A stretch of DNA of 64,000 nucleotides, taken from Isoetes taiwanensis (taxonomy: Eukaryota > Streptophyta > Lycopodiopsida > Isoetales > Isoetaceae). The translations under genes and the position numbers were made by a program. The notes under the pieces are model-generated. The model ran no database searches and had not been told where the DNA came from. It was given only the letters and a program-made list of their open reading frames with translations. Of the stretch, positions 1 through 10,829 are shown one piece after another (positions within the stretch are counted from its first letter, which is position 1; the number at the start of each line of letters is the position of its first letter). Where the stretch lies: the NCBI GenBank assembly GCA_021234155.1, contig JAJEKV010000002.1, positions 29,881,115 through 29,945,114 of the forward strand. Direction: 5' to 3'.

Positions 1-666
1 CTGAATTTGGGGTTTATTCGGCCTAGTGTTTCACCATTTGGCGCTCCTATTCTTTTTGTCAAGAAGAAAGATGGCTCCTTAAGGATGTGTATTGATTATA
101 GGCAACTCAATAAGCATACCATCAAAAATCGCTACATGCTTTGCCCGTATGGATGATCTTATGGACCGCCACAAGGAGCAAAATATTTCTCAAAGATTGA
201 TTTGCGCTCCGGGTACCATCGATAAGGATTAAGGAAGAGGACATCCATAAGTCCGCTTTTTAGGTACCGATATGGGCATTATGAATTCACTGTCATGCCT
301 TTTGGATTGACCAACGCCCCTGCAACGTTTATGCGGCTGATGAATGACATCTTCCGCCAATACTTGGATGACTTTGTTGTCATTTTTTTTGATGACATTC
401 TCATCTATAGTAAAACCTTGCAGCAACATGAACAACATCTTCGATTAGCTTTGCAAAAGCTAAGGCGCCATCAGCTCTTTGCCAAGTTCTCTAAATGCAA
501 GTTCGCCACTCCGAGGGTAGACTATTTGGGGCATATTATCTCAGCAGAAGGAATTGCTACAGATCCAAATAAGATAGAAGCGAAAGAAAGGATTGGCCCA
601 TTCCACCAATGTTTCAGAGGTCCGGAGTTTCTTGGGACTCATGGGATATTATCGAAAATTTGTTAA
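1..666 (+). pseudogene. Ty3/gypsy reverse transcriptase fragment
   Basis: The translation shows the gypsy RT blocks in order: a [17 protein letters not shown] stretch near base 60, a KYFSKIDLRSGYH stretch near base 185, then MPFGLTNAPATF at base 295 and the catalytic F-FDD box (VVIFFDDILIYSK) near base 385. Family alignments normally have a YLDD or FIDD at this box; here it reads FFDD. The reading frame changes between about 140 and 295, where single bases seem lost or gained, and again near 580 before the connection domain. The segment would have copied element RNA into DNA; it cannot do so now. Confidence 0.9.
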
Positions 667-1193
667 GGATTTTGCAACAATTGCCGCACCTCTTACTAAT
701 CTCACAAGACATGAGAAAGTAAAGGATTGATGGAACATTGGAAAACAAAAGTCCAAGTCGGCTTTTAAAACTCAAGGATGCTTTAACATCTGCACCAGTC
801 CTTACCTTGCCCGATCCGGAAAAGATAAATCGGTAGCCACCGATGCGAGTAAGATAGCTACCTGGGTGTCTTGATGCGGGGAGGGGAGAGTTGTTGCTTA
901 CGATTCAAAGAAGATGAACGATGCAGAGCAGCGATATCCTACCCATGATCGAGTTGCTAGCGGTTTATGCGTGCTCTCAGATTTGGAGACACTACCTTCT
1001 TGGTAGAAGATTTCAGTTGGATACGGATCATCGAGTCTCCGCTATCTATCCACCCACCAAATCTAAATCTCCGTCGGTAAGATGGATGGAATTTCTTGAG
1101 GAATATGACTTGAGATTGTATACAAGCCGGAAAGCACAATGTGGTTGCGGATGCTTTGTCACGCCACCCCTTTATAACCCGCACCCATTGTAA
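667..1193 (+). pseudogene. Ty3/gypsy RNase H domain, frameshifted
   Basis: Pieces of the retroelement RNase H are readable across several frames. They include a TDASK-like active-site start near 839, a VAYDSKKM stretch near 897, a YPTHDRE-like block near 936 and a WRHYLLGRRF block near 984. The longest open stretch, 921-1193, covers only the later part. In an intact element this domain degrades the RNA strand of the RNA:DNA hybrid. Frame changes occur about every 100-200 bases. Confidence 0.75.
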
Positions 1194-1282
1194 TGCCATT
1201 TCCACACTCACCGAGTTTTGGAAAGCGGATAGAAACAGACCTTGGCCCACGAGATCCCTAATTACGTAATATTTGGGAAAGT

Positions 1283-2508
1283 TTGGGTAAGGAAGCCCGT
1301 CGATATAGAACGCGTGAAGCATTCCGCTCATATAAGAAGGAGGGCAATTTATTATATTACAAAGATAAGTTGTGTGTTCCAAATGACTTGAGGGTGCGAA
1401 AGTTGATTCTCCATGACACACACAACAGCCCTATAGCCGGACATGCAGGTTTTATGAAAACTTACTTTAAGATCCGCTCCAGCTATTTTTGGCCATCCAT
1501 GAAGAAGGATATTGCTAGGTACATCAAACAGTGTCAGGTTTGTCAGCAAACCAAGGCGGAGCAATTAAGAGTTCCTGGGGAGTTGCAACCTTTGGATGTG
1601 CCCAACGCCAAGTGGGAAGTCATAACCATGGATTTCATTGTGGGGCTTCCACGTACTCTCCGTGGGTATGATGCCTTAATGGTCGTGGTCGACAAATTAT
1701 CAAAGATGGCTCACTTCACCATGTCGCACCAAACACCGCCTTCGATACCGCCTTGCTCTTTGCAAAAAGGAAATTTTCGAGGTTGCACGGGATGCCAAGA
1801 GTAATTGTATCGGATAGGGATCCTAAGTTTGTCAGTGCATTCTGGAAGGATTTCTTCGCCACCATCCAGACCAAGCTTGCCATGAGTACAGCCTACCATC
1901 CTCAGACAGATGGTCAAACAGAACGTGTCAATCGTATTATTGAAGATATGCTAAGAAGCTATGTATGGAAACAAATACAATGGGCGGATTATATTTACTT
2001 GGTGGAATTTGCCTACAACAGTACAAAGCAGGAGTCTTCTAGAATGTCTCCTTTCATGATAAATTATGGCTATCAATGTCTTACTCCAGACACATGGCAT
2101 AATCCTGTTTCTAAAGTGGAGGTCTCTCAACAACTCCTTCTAGAAATGCAGGCCTTGGTGGAAGAAGTTCGGGGTTACTTATTGGCCGCACGTAGTCGTC
2201 AGAAGAGTCTAGCGGATAAGCACCGAACCCCACGAATCTTCCAGGTGGGCGAATCGGTTTGGCTTAAAATCAAAGTAAAACAAGCCAAGCTTAAAATTGG
2301 TAACTGTAAGAAGCTGGCACCCAGATGGGCTGGGCCATTCAAGATTACTGAACGTGTGGGAGAACAAGCATATCGCTTGGACTTGCCACCCCGCTTGAAG
2401 ATCCACAAGGTCTTTCACGTGAGTCTTCTGAAGCAACACACCCCTGATCCAGAGGAGGTTTTGGATACCCCTACCCTCCTAGAAATGACCAAGAGCACAC
2501 GGAAATAG
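1283..2508 (+). pseudogene. Ty3/gypsy integrase, one frameshift
   Basis: The integrase is spread over two overlapping reading frames (1283-1804 and 1753-2508), with one frameshift near 1740-1800. The N-terminal HHCC zinc-binding module is visible (two His in HDTHNSPIAGH, then CQVCQQ). The DDE core follows: the first Asp in MDFIVGLPRT, the second in VSDRDPKF, and the Glu in the TERVNRIIED region. After it come the GPFKI and FHVSLLK blocks that normally connect integrase to a chromodomain. The protein would insert element cDNA into the genome. All three catalytic acidic residues are kept, so decay is mainly by frame damage. Confidence 0.9.
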
Positions 2509-2816
2509 TGCCCGAAGCTCTTCTTGATCGAGCTTACAAACAGACCAGAAGGACTCAAATGTTGCAATACTTGGTTAAGTGGAAGCACTTACCAGTTGAA
2601 GATGCTACCTGGGTGATGAAGATAGACCTTGAGAAGCACTATCCGGACTTCATGCGAGAATCTCAAGGCCGCACCATCAACGATGCTATCAACCCCGCTC
2701 CCGGCGGTAAGCTTGAAGGCTTGATTGACCGAGAATCATGTTTTAGAGGGGTAGACGCATCGTATATGATAGTAATAACCGATGATGAGATCACCTTCGT
2801 GTTCTCTAGGACGTAG
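2508..2816 (+). pseudogene. C-terminal chromodomain of the chromovirus
   Basis: The open stretch contains a chromodomain core (QYLVKWKHLPVEDATW, then a YPDF end) typical of integrase tails in chromoviruses, which guide insertion to chromatin carrying particular histone marks. The aromatic residues of the fold (Tyr, Trp, Trp) are present. A frameshift at about 2506 separates it from the integrase: the upstream frame ends in a stop, while the sense continues in the frame of a VPEALLD stretch. The stop at 2814-2816 ends the polyprotein. Confidence 0.85.
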
Positions 2817-3340
2817 TGTATTGTTGATGTTGACATGACCACGAATTGCTAGGAAGGCATCTAGTAAATAGACTGCGTTCATTCTGGCTATAAGGGGAAT
2901 TGCAAGCCGTACACATGATAGATTCCCTTCTAGACATTTTTCCTTTTATTTCTAGGGGGTGGTCCCTGCAACCACAACTTAATCATACTAATAACCTACG
3001 GGTATATGGTTGTGTGCAGGCCAATGAACAAGTCGTCACCTGCATTGTGTAGAGGGTTGCTGATGACCCAACTTGTCCCGTATTGTTTTTGTCTACATAT
3101 ATGAATTTTGTTGTCAGAATGTTTTAAATCGGACTCCGGTCCTAAACTCCTTTGGTCATAAGATTGTATCGAGCACCCTGTTGCTTGTACTTTGATATTT
3201 TAACTTCAATGTATTACTGTCCAAATTACTATAACCTCAACGTATTAATGTTATATTCTTAACTTCATTCTCTAATGCAGTGCTTTACGTATATGTATTC
3301 AATTAGCTAACCCTAATGCTGAGGACAGCATTTTTCTTTT
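2817..3340 (+). other. Non-coding 3' region of the chromovirus
   Basis: About 520 bases lie between the end of the polyprotein and the polypurine tract. I see no coding signal in them. Their position fits the 3' untranslated part of the element. Confidence 0.6.
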
Positions 3341-3356
3341 TTTAAGGAGGGGAGAA
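3341..3356 (+). promoter_or_regulatory. Polypurine tract (plus-strand primer)
   Basis: A pyrimidine run followed by the purine-rich tttaaggaggggagaa ends exactly at the TG of the 3' LTR. This is the standard position and composition of the plus-strand priming site of an LTR retrotransposon. Confidence 0.85.
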
Positions 3357-4955
3357 TGTGACGTTCCACGTATTTATACGGTCTACTATCACGGACACGC
3401 ATAAAATACAAGCACGCCACTCCCCTAAAGGTACGCTACCATGGGGGTATGGGAACTTAATTGCAACCTAGGGGGTTACCTTACAAAGGATTAAATTAGC
3501 TATGCTAATTTAACACATTATTAACAATAACCTATAACCTAGGAAATTAGGATAATTACCAATTGGGAAGGCGCCACCTGCCCCAATCGATTGGGCAGCA
3601 TGGGGATTGCCAAGTTTGGATGCCAACTTGACCCCTATCCCTGGGATTGACTCACGAAGATCGACCAAGGAAGGCCGAGCCGAGCGCCATCAACCACCGC
3701 AGAGAGAACCATACATACCGTCCCCTGTGAAGCCACAAATGAATCTTCAACCGCCAGAGATGGAGGCCCCCATGGGAATGAGTCCAAATGTAATCTCGTA
3801 GGTGGCTATGTGAATTCTAGATAACACTTGGTTGAGTCCGTCTTTCTCTGTTCTCTTTGTAATTCACCATAGAAACTAACCCTTGTTTGTGCAAACAAGT
3901 TCTCTTTATATTCAATTACGGTTCTTACTCCGAAAGGATGGATTGTTAGTTCTTTGTTTCATCGACTGCAAACGGGGAATTACGGGGGTAGAGGCCTCTC
4001 GAACCGTATGGTAGTATGCTCCTAGATAGCTCTGTAAAAGTCCCATTAAATGCGGCTCGTGCACAAGAACCCACCCCGTCCTAGATGCTATAGTCCGGCT
4101 TAGCACCGGACAAGGAACACAAGTGGTGACATGAGGGGTGGGGTCTTGCATGAGCATACAAGGCTCCTGAGACTCCTACAGTGGGCTAGGCCTGATAGCC
4201 GGTCACGTAGAGGGCCGGGTATGGGTCTGACACTCCCTGGGTGGGAAGGTGTGATCCGTATGGAGCACCTTGCACTTTGAGTAGATTTAGGGTGAGTAAG
4301 TCTGCACGGATGCGGGGTCGCCGATGCGGCACGTATTCTCTAGCTCACCCATGGAACCACTGTGATTCTGGAAGGGGACGCCTCCCCGACCTGCCTCATC
4401 GGACCAGGCGTCATGAACCTGGAGTAGGCTCAGAGGGTGATGCCCTGGGTCTGCGTCTCCGGAAGGCTATAGCGAAGCCATAGCATGAATTGACCCATCT
4501 GCAAAGTGTGCACAGGAGGGGCGGATGGAGTGGACAACCCTAGCCAATGTTCTCGCCCGCCTAACGCCATGCCAAGACTCCTGGTCTGGCGATCTCTTGA
4601 GGCCCAAATCGTCGATCCCCACAGAGTCCGAGCGGGGTAGAACCTGGGGTTTGGGTGTTTTCTTAGGATTAGATGCATATTCTATGCCGTTGGTATTTTG
4701 GATGGATGTGCCACCCTTCGTGGTGGTTATTTATGTATCTTCGTGCTGTGTGCTAACCCTTGTATTCATGCTTCCGCGACGTAGGAGTCCCATTGAAGGC
4801 GTGGGCGAATGACCCCTTCGTGTCCTTCTTCGGCCTCATTTCATCGATGGCCCGAATCGGGGGGAGGGTCCACCCATGGCGAGATGATCGCCATGGGAGG
4901 GGAAAGTCCCCGTATGTATACGTCCGAGGGTCGTATATATTCTGGGAGCGTCACA
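3357..4955 (+). repeat. 3' LTR of the chromovirus (1599 bp)
   Basis: The LTR starts with TGTGACG and ends with the exact inverted copy CGTCACA. It sits directly after the polypurine tract. Blocks in its right half (a GCAAAGTGTGCACA block near 4500 and a GACAACCCT block near 4532) recur near 12106-12140 in the second LTR, so the two belong to related families. Short open frames inside (for example 3607-3801 and 4525-4812) look like chance. The target-site duplication cannot be checked because the 5' end is outside the window. Confidence 0.88.
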
Positions 4956-4956
4956 A

Positions 4957-5432
4957 GTGTTAAAGGCTCTTTCCAGCACAGAGGGGCGGGTTTATAAAAA
5001 CATGGCAATACAGAGCATTGATGCCGAGACTACAAAGAATCCATGGTCAGATTTCACTTTCGGATTTCACAGGTTCCAGCATGGCAGGTTCTGCAATCAA
5101 GAGGCCTTTATAACGTTCAAAGCTAGTCTAACATTCCAATATGGAGCAAAAGAAAACCCCAGGTCTCAGGGCGGCACAACAGGTGAAATTTCCAGAAAGC
5201 AAACTTAGATTTTGATAGCTATATGGCCGATACAGCAAACAACCGGATTCCTGCAACTCAGACAATTAAAAAGCAAAGCTCAGATGGAGCAGCAGACCCG
5301 AAATTCCCCTACAGAGTTGGCATGGCAGCATGTTTTGACAGAACACTAAGACGAGCAACAGATTTCTACGAGCAGACTGAGAAGTGCAGGGCTTGGCTGA
5401 ATTCTTATCAGAGGAAAATTTCCTCAGCATAA
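4957..5432 (+). pseudogene. Unrecognised coding-like fragment after the LTR
   Basis: Two short open frames (4957-5208 and 5223-5432) follow the LTR. The second ends in a natural-looking C-terminus (a FDRTLRRATDFYEQTEKCRA stretch, then a stop). I do not recognise the protein. It could be the 3' exon of a host gene interrupted by the retrotransposon, or chance. The stretch 5433-5637 shows only AT-rich, UTR-like sequence. Confidence 0.25.
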
Positions 5433-5637
5433 AACCGGATAGATTACAAGCTGGCTCAGGCTCTAACAGGAGTTTGTTTGTTTCTTGTTTATGTTTTTCT
5501 TAATTCTTTACTCTTCTAGAACTGTAACCCGAAACCGACTCCACATACAATCCCCACCTCTTAATCTCGGTCTCAATCTTTTCCGCTTTAGATTGGCTTG
5601 ATTCCCAATTTGCTTCCAGCTCTTTCCTCCTCCTTAC

Positions 5638-6150
5638 AAGGCACCCAAAAAATTAACACTATAACAAGCCACTGAAAAACCACTATAGGTGTGGTTTTTT
5701 ATGCTAAAAATTTGATTCTTAATAAAGACCACACAACGTAGTGGTTTTTATAACGAGTATGTGGCTATTCATGTTGGTTTTTTGTTATAGCGAGGTTTAT
5801 TAAAACCAATACGAGTTTATTACATGGTTTCTAGCATTAATGGTGGCCATTCATATTGGTTTTCTAATGTAGCATGGTTTATTAAATTGACAGTGCTTTG
5901 TAGCATGGGTTTTCAATGCCACTTTAAATACGGCAATGGTTGTTACTTTGGTTTTCTAATGTTTATGGTGTGGTTCTTTATACCAATTTAAATACCATGG
6001 TGGTTATTCATGCTAGTTTCCTATTATCACTGTGTACGTCATAAAATGATTGTGGTTTGTGGCACAGTTTCGATACTAAGTTAGTTGTTATGGTAATTAT
6101 TCATAGATATCACCTAAAAGAATGTGGCTATTTATAGTGGTTACTTATAA
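5638..6150 (+). repeat. Non-autonomous repeat with AAGGCACCC end and internal degenerate repeats
   Basis: The unit starts with aaggcacccaaaa, followed by two short GTGGTTTTT-rich blocks. Inside, a degenerate module (variants of TGGTTATTCATGTTGGTTTTC) recurs about every 60-100 bases, near 5760, 5841, 5932, 5997 and 6121. The same AAGGCACCC end occurs again at about 6150 in direct orientation and inverted at about 19957. This suggests a dispersed non-autonomous element family. I could not assign a superfamily. Confidence 0.5.
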
Positions 6151-6215
6151 GGCACCCAAAAAACAACTGTCATATTACCGCTATCAAACCACTATAGATG
6201 CAGTCTTTTATAATT
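6151..6215 (+). repeat. Second copy of the AAGGCACCC repeat end
   Basis: About 60 bases repeat the start of the unit at 5638 in the same orientation (AAGGCACCCAAAAAA, later ACCACTATAG). It is either the other end of a direct-repeat-flanked unit or a truncated neighbour copy. Confidence 0.5.
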
Positions 6216-6394
6216 TTTGTTTTCTTTGAAGCACGTCAGACTTTATTAAAATATAAAGTAAACTAGTACATGAGAAAATACAAAGGTGTCTTTTGTAATT
6301 TATAATTTGTCATGTTTAAGTCTTTTTATAAATTGTTTTGCATCTTTAAAAACCCGACACACATCTTTTGCATCTTTCTTTCACTATTTTGCTG

Positions 6395-6522
6395 CTAAGA
6401 TTCTTCCTTCGAAAACCCTTTGGGGTGGGGTTTTTTAATCCGTCCTGTTGTGTTCTTACTTTCTTTGTTTGGGTCCCATACGCTTCTTAGTGTTCGTGGA
6501 CGCTAAAATTCAATTCAATTTA
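6395..6522 (+). mobile_element. LINE 3' end, copy A
   Basis: About 130 bases match the 3' end of the LINE that finishes near 27520: a cgaaaaccctt block, a ggttttttaatcc block, a tttgggtcccata block and a gtggacgctaaaa block. The tail is two copies of the 5-base unit CAATT. No RT sequence precedes it, so this is a very short 5'-truncated insertion, which is usual for target-primed LINE insertions. Confidence 0.7.
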
Positions 6523-6930
6523 TCTACAATCAAATGCGCGTGGAATGGAAGGAAGCGACTTCAAGTAGAGTGGATGAACCCGTGAGTCGAACACTTGAGA
6601 AAAGTAGATTATACTGAAAACACGCATTAATGGTTAGGTAGAAGAAGAACGAGCATGAAGAAGGTGCAGAAACAACGATAAACAACCAAGATGAGAGTAC
6701 AAGATGGATAAACAATTGTCACAAAGTAATGGAAAGAATAGCGTTACCCTCTGGGTGCAAATAAACAACGTCACCCAGCGGGTGGAATATAGTCGGCACA
6801 GAACAAAAAGCATATGATAATAGACGAACTCAAAACAACATATAAGGGCGGGGTCTTTTTTTTTTTTTGGGCAGGCAAAGGGCAAGGAAGGAGATAACTA
6901 GCCACATATATAGCTGCTCGTCCCGTCCCA

Positions 6931-6952
6931 GAATGCCGATCCGAGGGCTCGG
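6931..6952. repeat. Short perfect inverted repeat
   Basis: GATCCGAG and CTCGGATC face each other across two bases, which gives an 8-bp perfect stem. No associated gene is seen, so its role is unknown. Confidence 0.4.
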
Positions 6953-7431
6953 ATCGATGCCATTATTGTAACTATATAGAATTGACTTCTACTTGTAACA
7001 TATATGGAAGGTAGATATTCAATACTATAGCACCAAACCACAATCAAATACCAGAACTAATTCAAGAAAGATTAGCGGCATCATCCTCGACGTGCAAGCA
7101 CGCGGCAACATAAGCAGTTGGGTTTTCCATGGACATGTGTCTAAAACTTACTCAAATTTTGTGCAACGGTACTGAAGGAGTTCCAAATATTTCTAAAAAG
7201 GTTATTTTCAGCCTGCTCAGAAATGTGCCAATAGCTAGCTGCTTTGGATAGCAAATTGAAATTACTCAAATAGTCATAGACCCGAGATACCTTGTATATG
7301 TTTTTGCCACTTAGAGACCAATCATGTTCAGAAATGGGATTTGCATCCAGATTTATGGTGCTTATAAAGCATTCTGTCAGTGCTAGAACCTCCTATAAAT
7401 ATTGAGAAACATACGGATGTTCTATGTACTA

Positions 7432-7588
7432 GGGAAAATTCACCTCGAGAAAATTCCTCGAGGGAATTTCCCGAGGCGGGGCCGCCAGACGAGGCGGCGC
7501 CCATGCGGTGAAGCCACAGCGCCGCCGAGTCTGGCGGCGCCATCGAGGGAATACTCCCGAGAGAATTTTTCGAGAGGTGAATTTTCCC
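7432..7588. mobile_element. GC-rich foldback (MITE-like) element, ~157 bp
   Basis: The sequence is a near-complete palindrome. The outer 15 bases (gggaaaattcacctc and gaggtgaattttccc) pair perfectly, followed by imperfect arms, and the GC-rich core (GCCGCCAGAC near 7481, its complement near 7530) pairs as well. GC content is far above that of the AT-rich flanks. It encodes nothing credible. A clear target-site duplication is not visible. It could be a foldback or MITE-like element or a source of hairpin RNA. Confidence 0.65.
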
Positions 7589-7609
7589 GGACGTAAATGA
7601 CCAGTAGGC

Positions 7610-8152
7610 TTAAATTTCCACCACTCTTCTTTGTTCTGGCGGATCTTTGCGTGAATAGAAGCTTGAGGACATGTTCTTTCTGATTTTGATTGGTTTTAGA
7701 GCTGTTGAGATGAAATGTCTTGTTAAATCTTCAAAACACATGGTCGATTTATGTGATCTTCTACGCTCAAGAAGCGGCTGCAGGGAAGAACATGGATTTT
7801 TGAAGAATCGGCCAAGGTTGCATAACTGGTTATAACTGAAGCCTTTCAGAAACATGCTCATTTGCAGATCAAGGAAGGAGTCGTCTTCAATCATTCTGTA
7901 CCTGTGCTCTAGCTTTGATTCCATAGATTTATAAGCTAAAAAAATACAACACCTTGCTGTTCTTGCCATGTTCGAAACTCTGCAAGGTAATAATGATAAT
8001 CCCCTTTTCTTTTCAAGAAAGCTTATGCCAAGAATTACATCCATCTGCTCCTCAGCGTTGTAAGCTGCTCTGTAAGCTCCGGTAAGCTCCTCTGCAAAAA
8101 AATCTTTTTTTTTTTTTTTTTTTTTTTTTTGAGTGAATGGGGTTTTTTTCAT
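7610..8152 (-). CDS. Hypothetical ORF of 180 aa, doubtful
   Basis: An open frame reads leftward. Its first ~15 residues are encoded by the poly-T run at 8102-8130 (poly-Lys), so the start is not natural. The remainder (for example SKLEHRYRMIEDDSFLDLQM) has plausible composition and no stops, but I recognise no domain. It may be an exon remnant. The poly-T run could mark the tail of a minus-strand retroposed copy. Confidence 0.25.
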   Translation of the reverse strand: MKKTPFTQKKKKKKKKDFFAEELTGAYRAAYNAEEQMDVILGISFLEKKRGLSLLPCRVSNMARTARCCIFLAYKSMESKLEHRYRMIEDDSFLDLQMSMFLKGFSYNQLCNLGRFFKNPCSSLQPLLERRRSHKSTMCFEDLTRHFISTALKPIKIRKNMSSSFYSRKDPPEQRRVVEI

Positions 8153-8280
8153 TAATTATAGAAAAAGGTACAACATAGTGAGTGAACCCTTATAGATAGG
8201 CTACTCATAATAATAAAAACTAGCAAATGAACACAAATGAAATAGGTGCTGCTGTAAGCACATAATAATGTAATATGTAG

Positions 8281-8395
8281 CATTATAACAGGGGGTTAAC
8301 TTTTGATATTTTATACGCTTTTCTATATGGTTTTTCTATGATTTTGTTGCTGTATTCGGGTGTGCATACTAAATAGTATTTGTAGAGTGCATCAA
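8281..8395 (-). repeat. Dispersed repeat, also at 31920-32005 and 34188-34290
   Basis: The reverse complement carries blocks shared with the other two places: TGCACTCTA, an ATTAGTATG-like block, AAATCAT, AAAACCAT and GCGTATAAAAT, in the same order and similar spacing. The family is unknown. It is inverted here relative to the other two copies. Confidence 0.5.
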
Positions 8396-8714
8396 TTTTT
8401 AACCGTTGATTTGCGAGACTGTTGTTTCTCTTTTGATTTCCACCCTTAAAAAAAATCTAAAGCTACAAAAACTTTAGGGCTACAAAAACTTTAGGGCTTT
8501 AGGGTTTGTTTAGGGCGTGTAGGAAGGATGATGAAGTTGAGGATTTTATGGCGGACTTGGATGAAGCTGGAGCTTGGATTATAGGCCGCAGTAAAAGTTT
8601 TGCAACACAATTCGAGACGCGTGACCCTTCAGGCTTGAGGATTTTGCGGCCGGATCTGGGAGCTCTTTGGAGCTCCAAGGATGGGGATGGCCTGCTTTGG
8701 TCAAGTAGACGAAG

Positions 8715-9652
8715 GTGCTGCAGCACATCAAACCGGACCAATCTGCAACCTACAAAATCTCTAGTCGGGAGACGAGGCAAGATGATTTCGTCAACGCTGT
8801 GCAGATCACTGAGAAGGAAAACGATGTGGGCTATTTTGTTACCAAGTTCAAGCTCATGCTAGCGCCTGATTATGATGCGCAAAATCTTCCTTGTGGATTA
8901 TCTGCAGAGAAACTCATCTCTGACTACCTAAGATGCATGTCTGAATTTGCCATGGATAATCTCAAGGACAGGTATGGGAATCATCTGAATGTTCAGTGAT
9001 GTGTAACTGTGCCTGCAATGTGGGATTAAAAGGCTAAGCACAGAATGAAACTCTGCTGCGAAATGGCTGGAATGGTCCATGGCAAATACTGTAGCGACAT
9101 TGGCTCCAGCCCACATCCGATGCGCATAGTTCTTGAACCAGAAGCCGCTTCTATGTATTGCCAGGGAAGATTGCATGAAGTTCCTTTAAAATCTGGTGAT
9201 AAGTTTATGGTTGTGGATATAGGCGGAGGCACCATTGACCTAGTTCTGCACGAATCAGTAAATCCTAAGCTTTGCCAAGTTCAGGAAGTGGCGATTAGCC
9301 TTGGAGCAATGTGCGGTGGCACTTTTGTGGACGCTAACTTTTTCCAGTACCTTGATTGAGAAATTGACAGGCCCCAGCTCAGATGACGGAATTGGTTGGG
9401 ACGTACCCTGCAAGCTTGCATCTGCTTGGAAAGCATCCGATCGATCAAAGCTGATCTTCAAACAGGACGATGAATACGAAGAGCTGGATCTAACTCCACA
9501 AGTTGTGCAACAATTTTTTGACACTGAAGCGCAAAATACCATTTCTCTTATTCGCAATCAACTGAGATCGTTACAAGGAGGAGAGAAATGCAAGTGTTTG
9601 CTTGTAGTTGGGGGCTTGTCAGAAAACAGTTACATGATATATTCAACAGGTA
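8715..9652 (+). pseudogene. HSPA12-like Hsp70-family pseudogene
   Basis: The frame encodes blocks typical of the HSPA12 branch of Hsp70 ATPases: a KLISDYLRCMSEFAMDNLK helix, a TVPAMWD block, a RIVLEPEAAS block, the phosphate-binding loop VVDIGGGTIDLVLHE, and near the end a LVVGGLSENSYM block. The ATPase fold would bind and hydrolyse ATP. Two in-frame stops interrupt it, TGA at 8997-8999 (probably a former TGG Trp) and TAA at 9027-9029. A one-base loss near 9350 shifts the frame. A cag|gtaaac splice-donor-like site follows at about 9651. Sequence from 8506 to 8714 is in other frames and not recognisable. HSPA12-type genes are not typical of flowering plants, as far as I recall. Confidence 0.82.
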
Positions 9653-9781
9653 AACCAAATTGTACCCTTTGCTCCCTTTCTTTCCATTTTGCATGCATGG
9701 ATTAGTTTCTGGACTAAGGGTCTAGTGCTGTATTAGGCAACACAAGATTTAAAGTGTTCGCCAGCATCGCAAGTTCAGACC

Positions 9782-10132
9782 TGTTTAGGCCGAACTGTAG
9801 GCGCACATACAAATGCTCATCGTACAGGTATTGAAGTTACTGCAGGAGACAGACCTGGTCTGCTTTCGGAAATTTCAGGTGTCTTAAAAGACTTGCTCTG
9901 CAATGTTGTAGCTCCAGAAGTTTGGACACACATGCATGTGGCATGCGTACTTTACATCACAGATGAAGTAACAGGTGGGCCTGTTAAAGATCCCCATAAA
10001 CTTGCAGAGTAAAGGAACAGCTTTTGAATCTTTTAAAGAGGGATGATGATAAAAGAGTGGCTAGAACAGATTTTTCGGGGGGTTTGACACATACTGAGAG
10101 GAATATGCCACATGCTATTTACATATAATTTT
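9782..10132 (+). pseudogene. ACR-like (ACT-domain repeat) gene fragment
   Basis: The translation shows a plant ACT-domain-repeat (ACR) segment: GIEVTAGDRPGLLSEISGVL, then NVVAPEVWTH and a YITDEVTGG block. A one-base deletion near 10008 creates a stop at 10010-10012. In the next frame the family sequence continues (VKEQLLNLLKRDDDKRVART, then GLTHTER). ACR proteins are proposed amino-acid sensors carrying several ACT domains; only part of the protein is present here. It lies directly downstream of the HSPA12 remnant and in the same orientation, but the families are unrelated. Confidence 0.8.
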
Positions 10133-10239
10133 TGTGCGCAACTGGATAACATATGTGCAAGGTAATATACTGTAGGTTTGTTGGCCAAAATCTAGAGCTA
10201 GAAGCAACATGAATCATCAGTTAAGTTACTCCAGGTTCG

Positions 10240-10268
10240 ATTCTCCAGGTTCGATTCCCAGGAGATCT
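10240..10268 (+). other. Duplicated B-box-like motif
   Basis: GGTTCGATTC occurs twice in a row (near 10235 and 10250). The second copy, GGTTCGATTCC, fits the RNA polymerase III B-box consensus. No A box or tRNA body is visible upstream. It may be a remnant of a tRNA-derived SINE or chance. Confidence 0.3.
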
Positions 10269-10829
10269 TTACTGTTTGTATGATATTTGTAAATGTATAT
10301 AAGAGGTGCTTGTATCATATTGTACAATGTGTTGAAGAGGTCCTAGGATACAAACCATGTTGCGTGCATGTTGAAAAAGATATGCCAACGACTTGGTCTA
10401 TAATAAGCAATCCAGACCCAATTTTTTTAAAAATAAATACAATTCATTATATTCGGGCCCTTTGGTTTGTTGAAGGCCCCGAAGGGGCCAAATTTTTTTT
10501 TAGGTATAACACAAACCATTACATTCTACATTTAAAAATAAAATTCCCCCTTAAACCCCCTTTGGTTTGGGTGCATATTCACACGGGGGGTGACGTAGGG
10601 CAGCGAGAGCCCTGAAATTATATTATACATGTATAAAATCAACACCATATAGTACATTGCCTCAAATCTTATAGTATTTTGCAAACTGTGTTATACAGTA
10701 TACCAAAACTTATACATGCATACCCCACAAATGAGGATCTTTATGTACGGTGTAGATCGAGGAATAAGGGGTGAATATGCCTATCTAACAGCTCTCGTTG
10801 CCCGGAGTCACCCTCCGTGTGAATATGCA

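Larger units (their letters stand above)
1..4955 (+). mobile_element. Ty3/gypsy chromovirus, 3' portion with 3' LTR
   Basis: A retrotransposon enters from the left edge of the window. Reading rightward it shows reverse transcriptase, RNase H, integrase, chromodomain, a non-coding 3' region, a polypurine tract and one LTR. The domain order and the C-terminal chromodomain place it in the Ty3/gypsy chromoviruses. The gag, protease and 5' LTR lie outside the window. The polyprotein is broken by at least four frameshifts, so this copy is not autonomous. Its LTR is related to the LTR derivative at 10830-12995, with shared termini and shared U5-side blocks. Confidence 0.93.

Noticed and set aside
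10240-10268. tRNA gene
   Set aside because: Only T-arm/B-box-like sequence is present; no acceptor pairing, D arm or anticodon arm could be folded.
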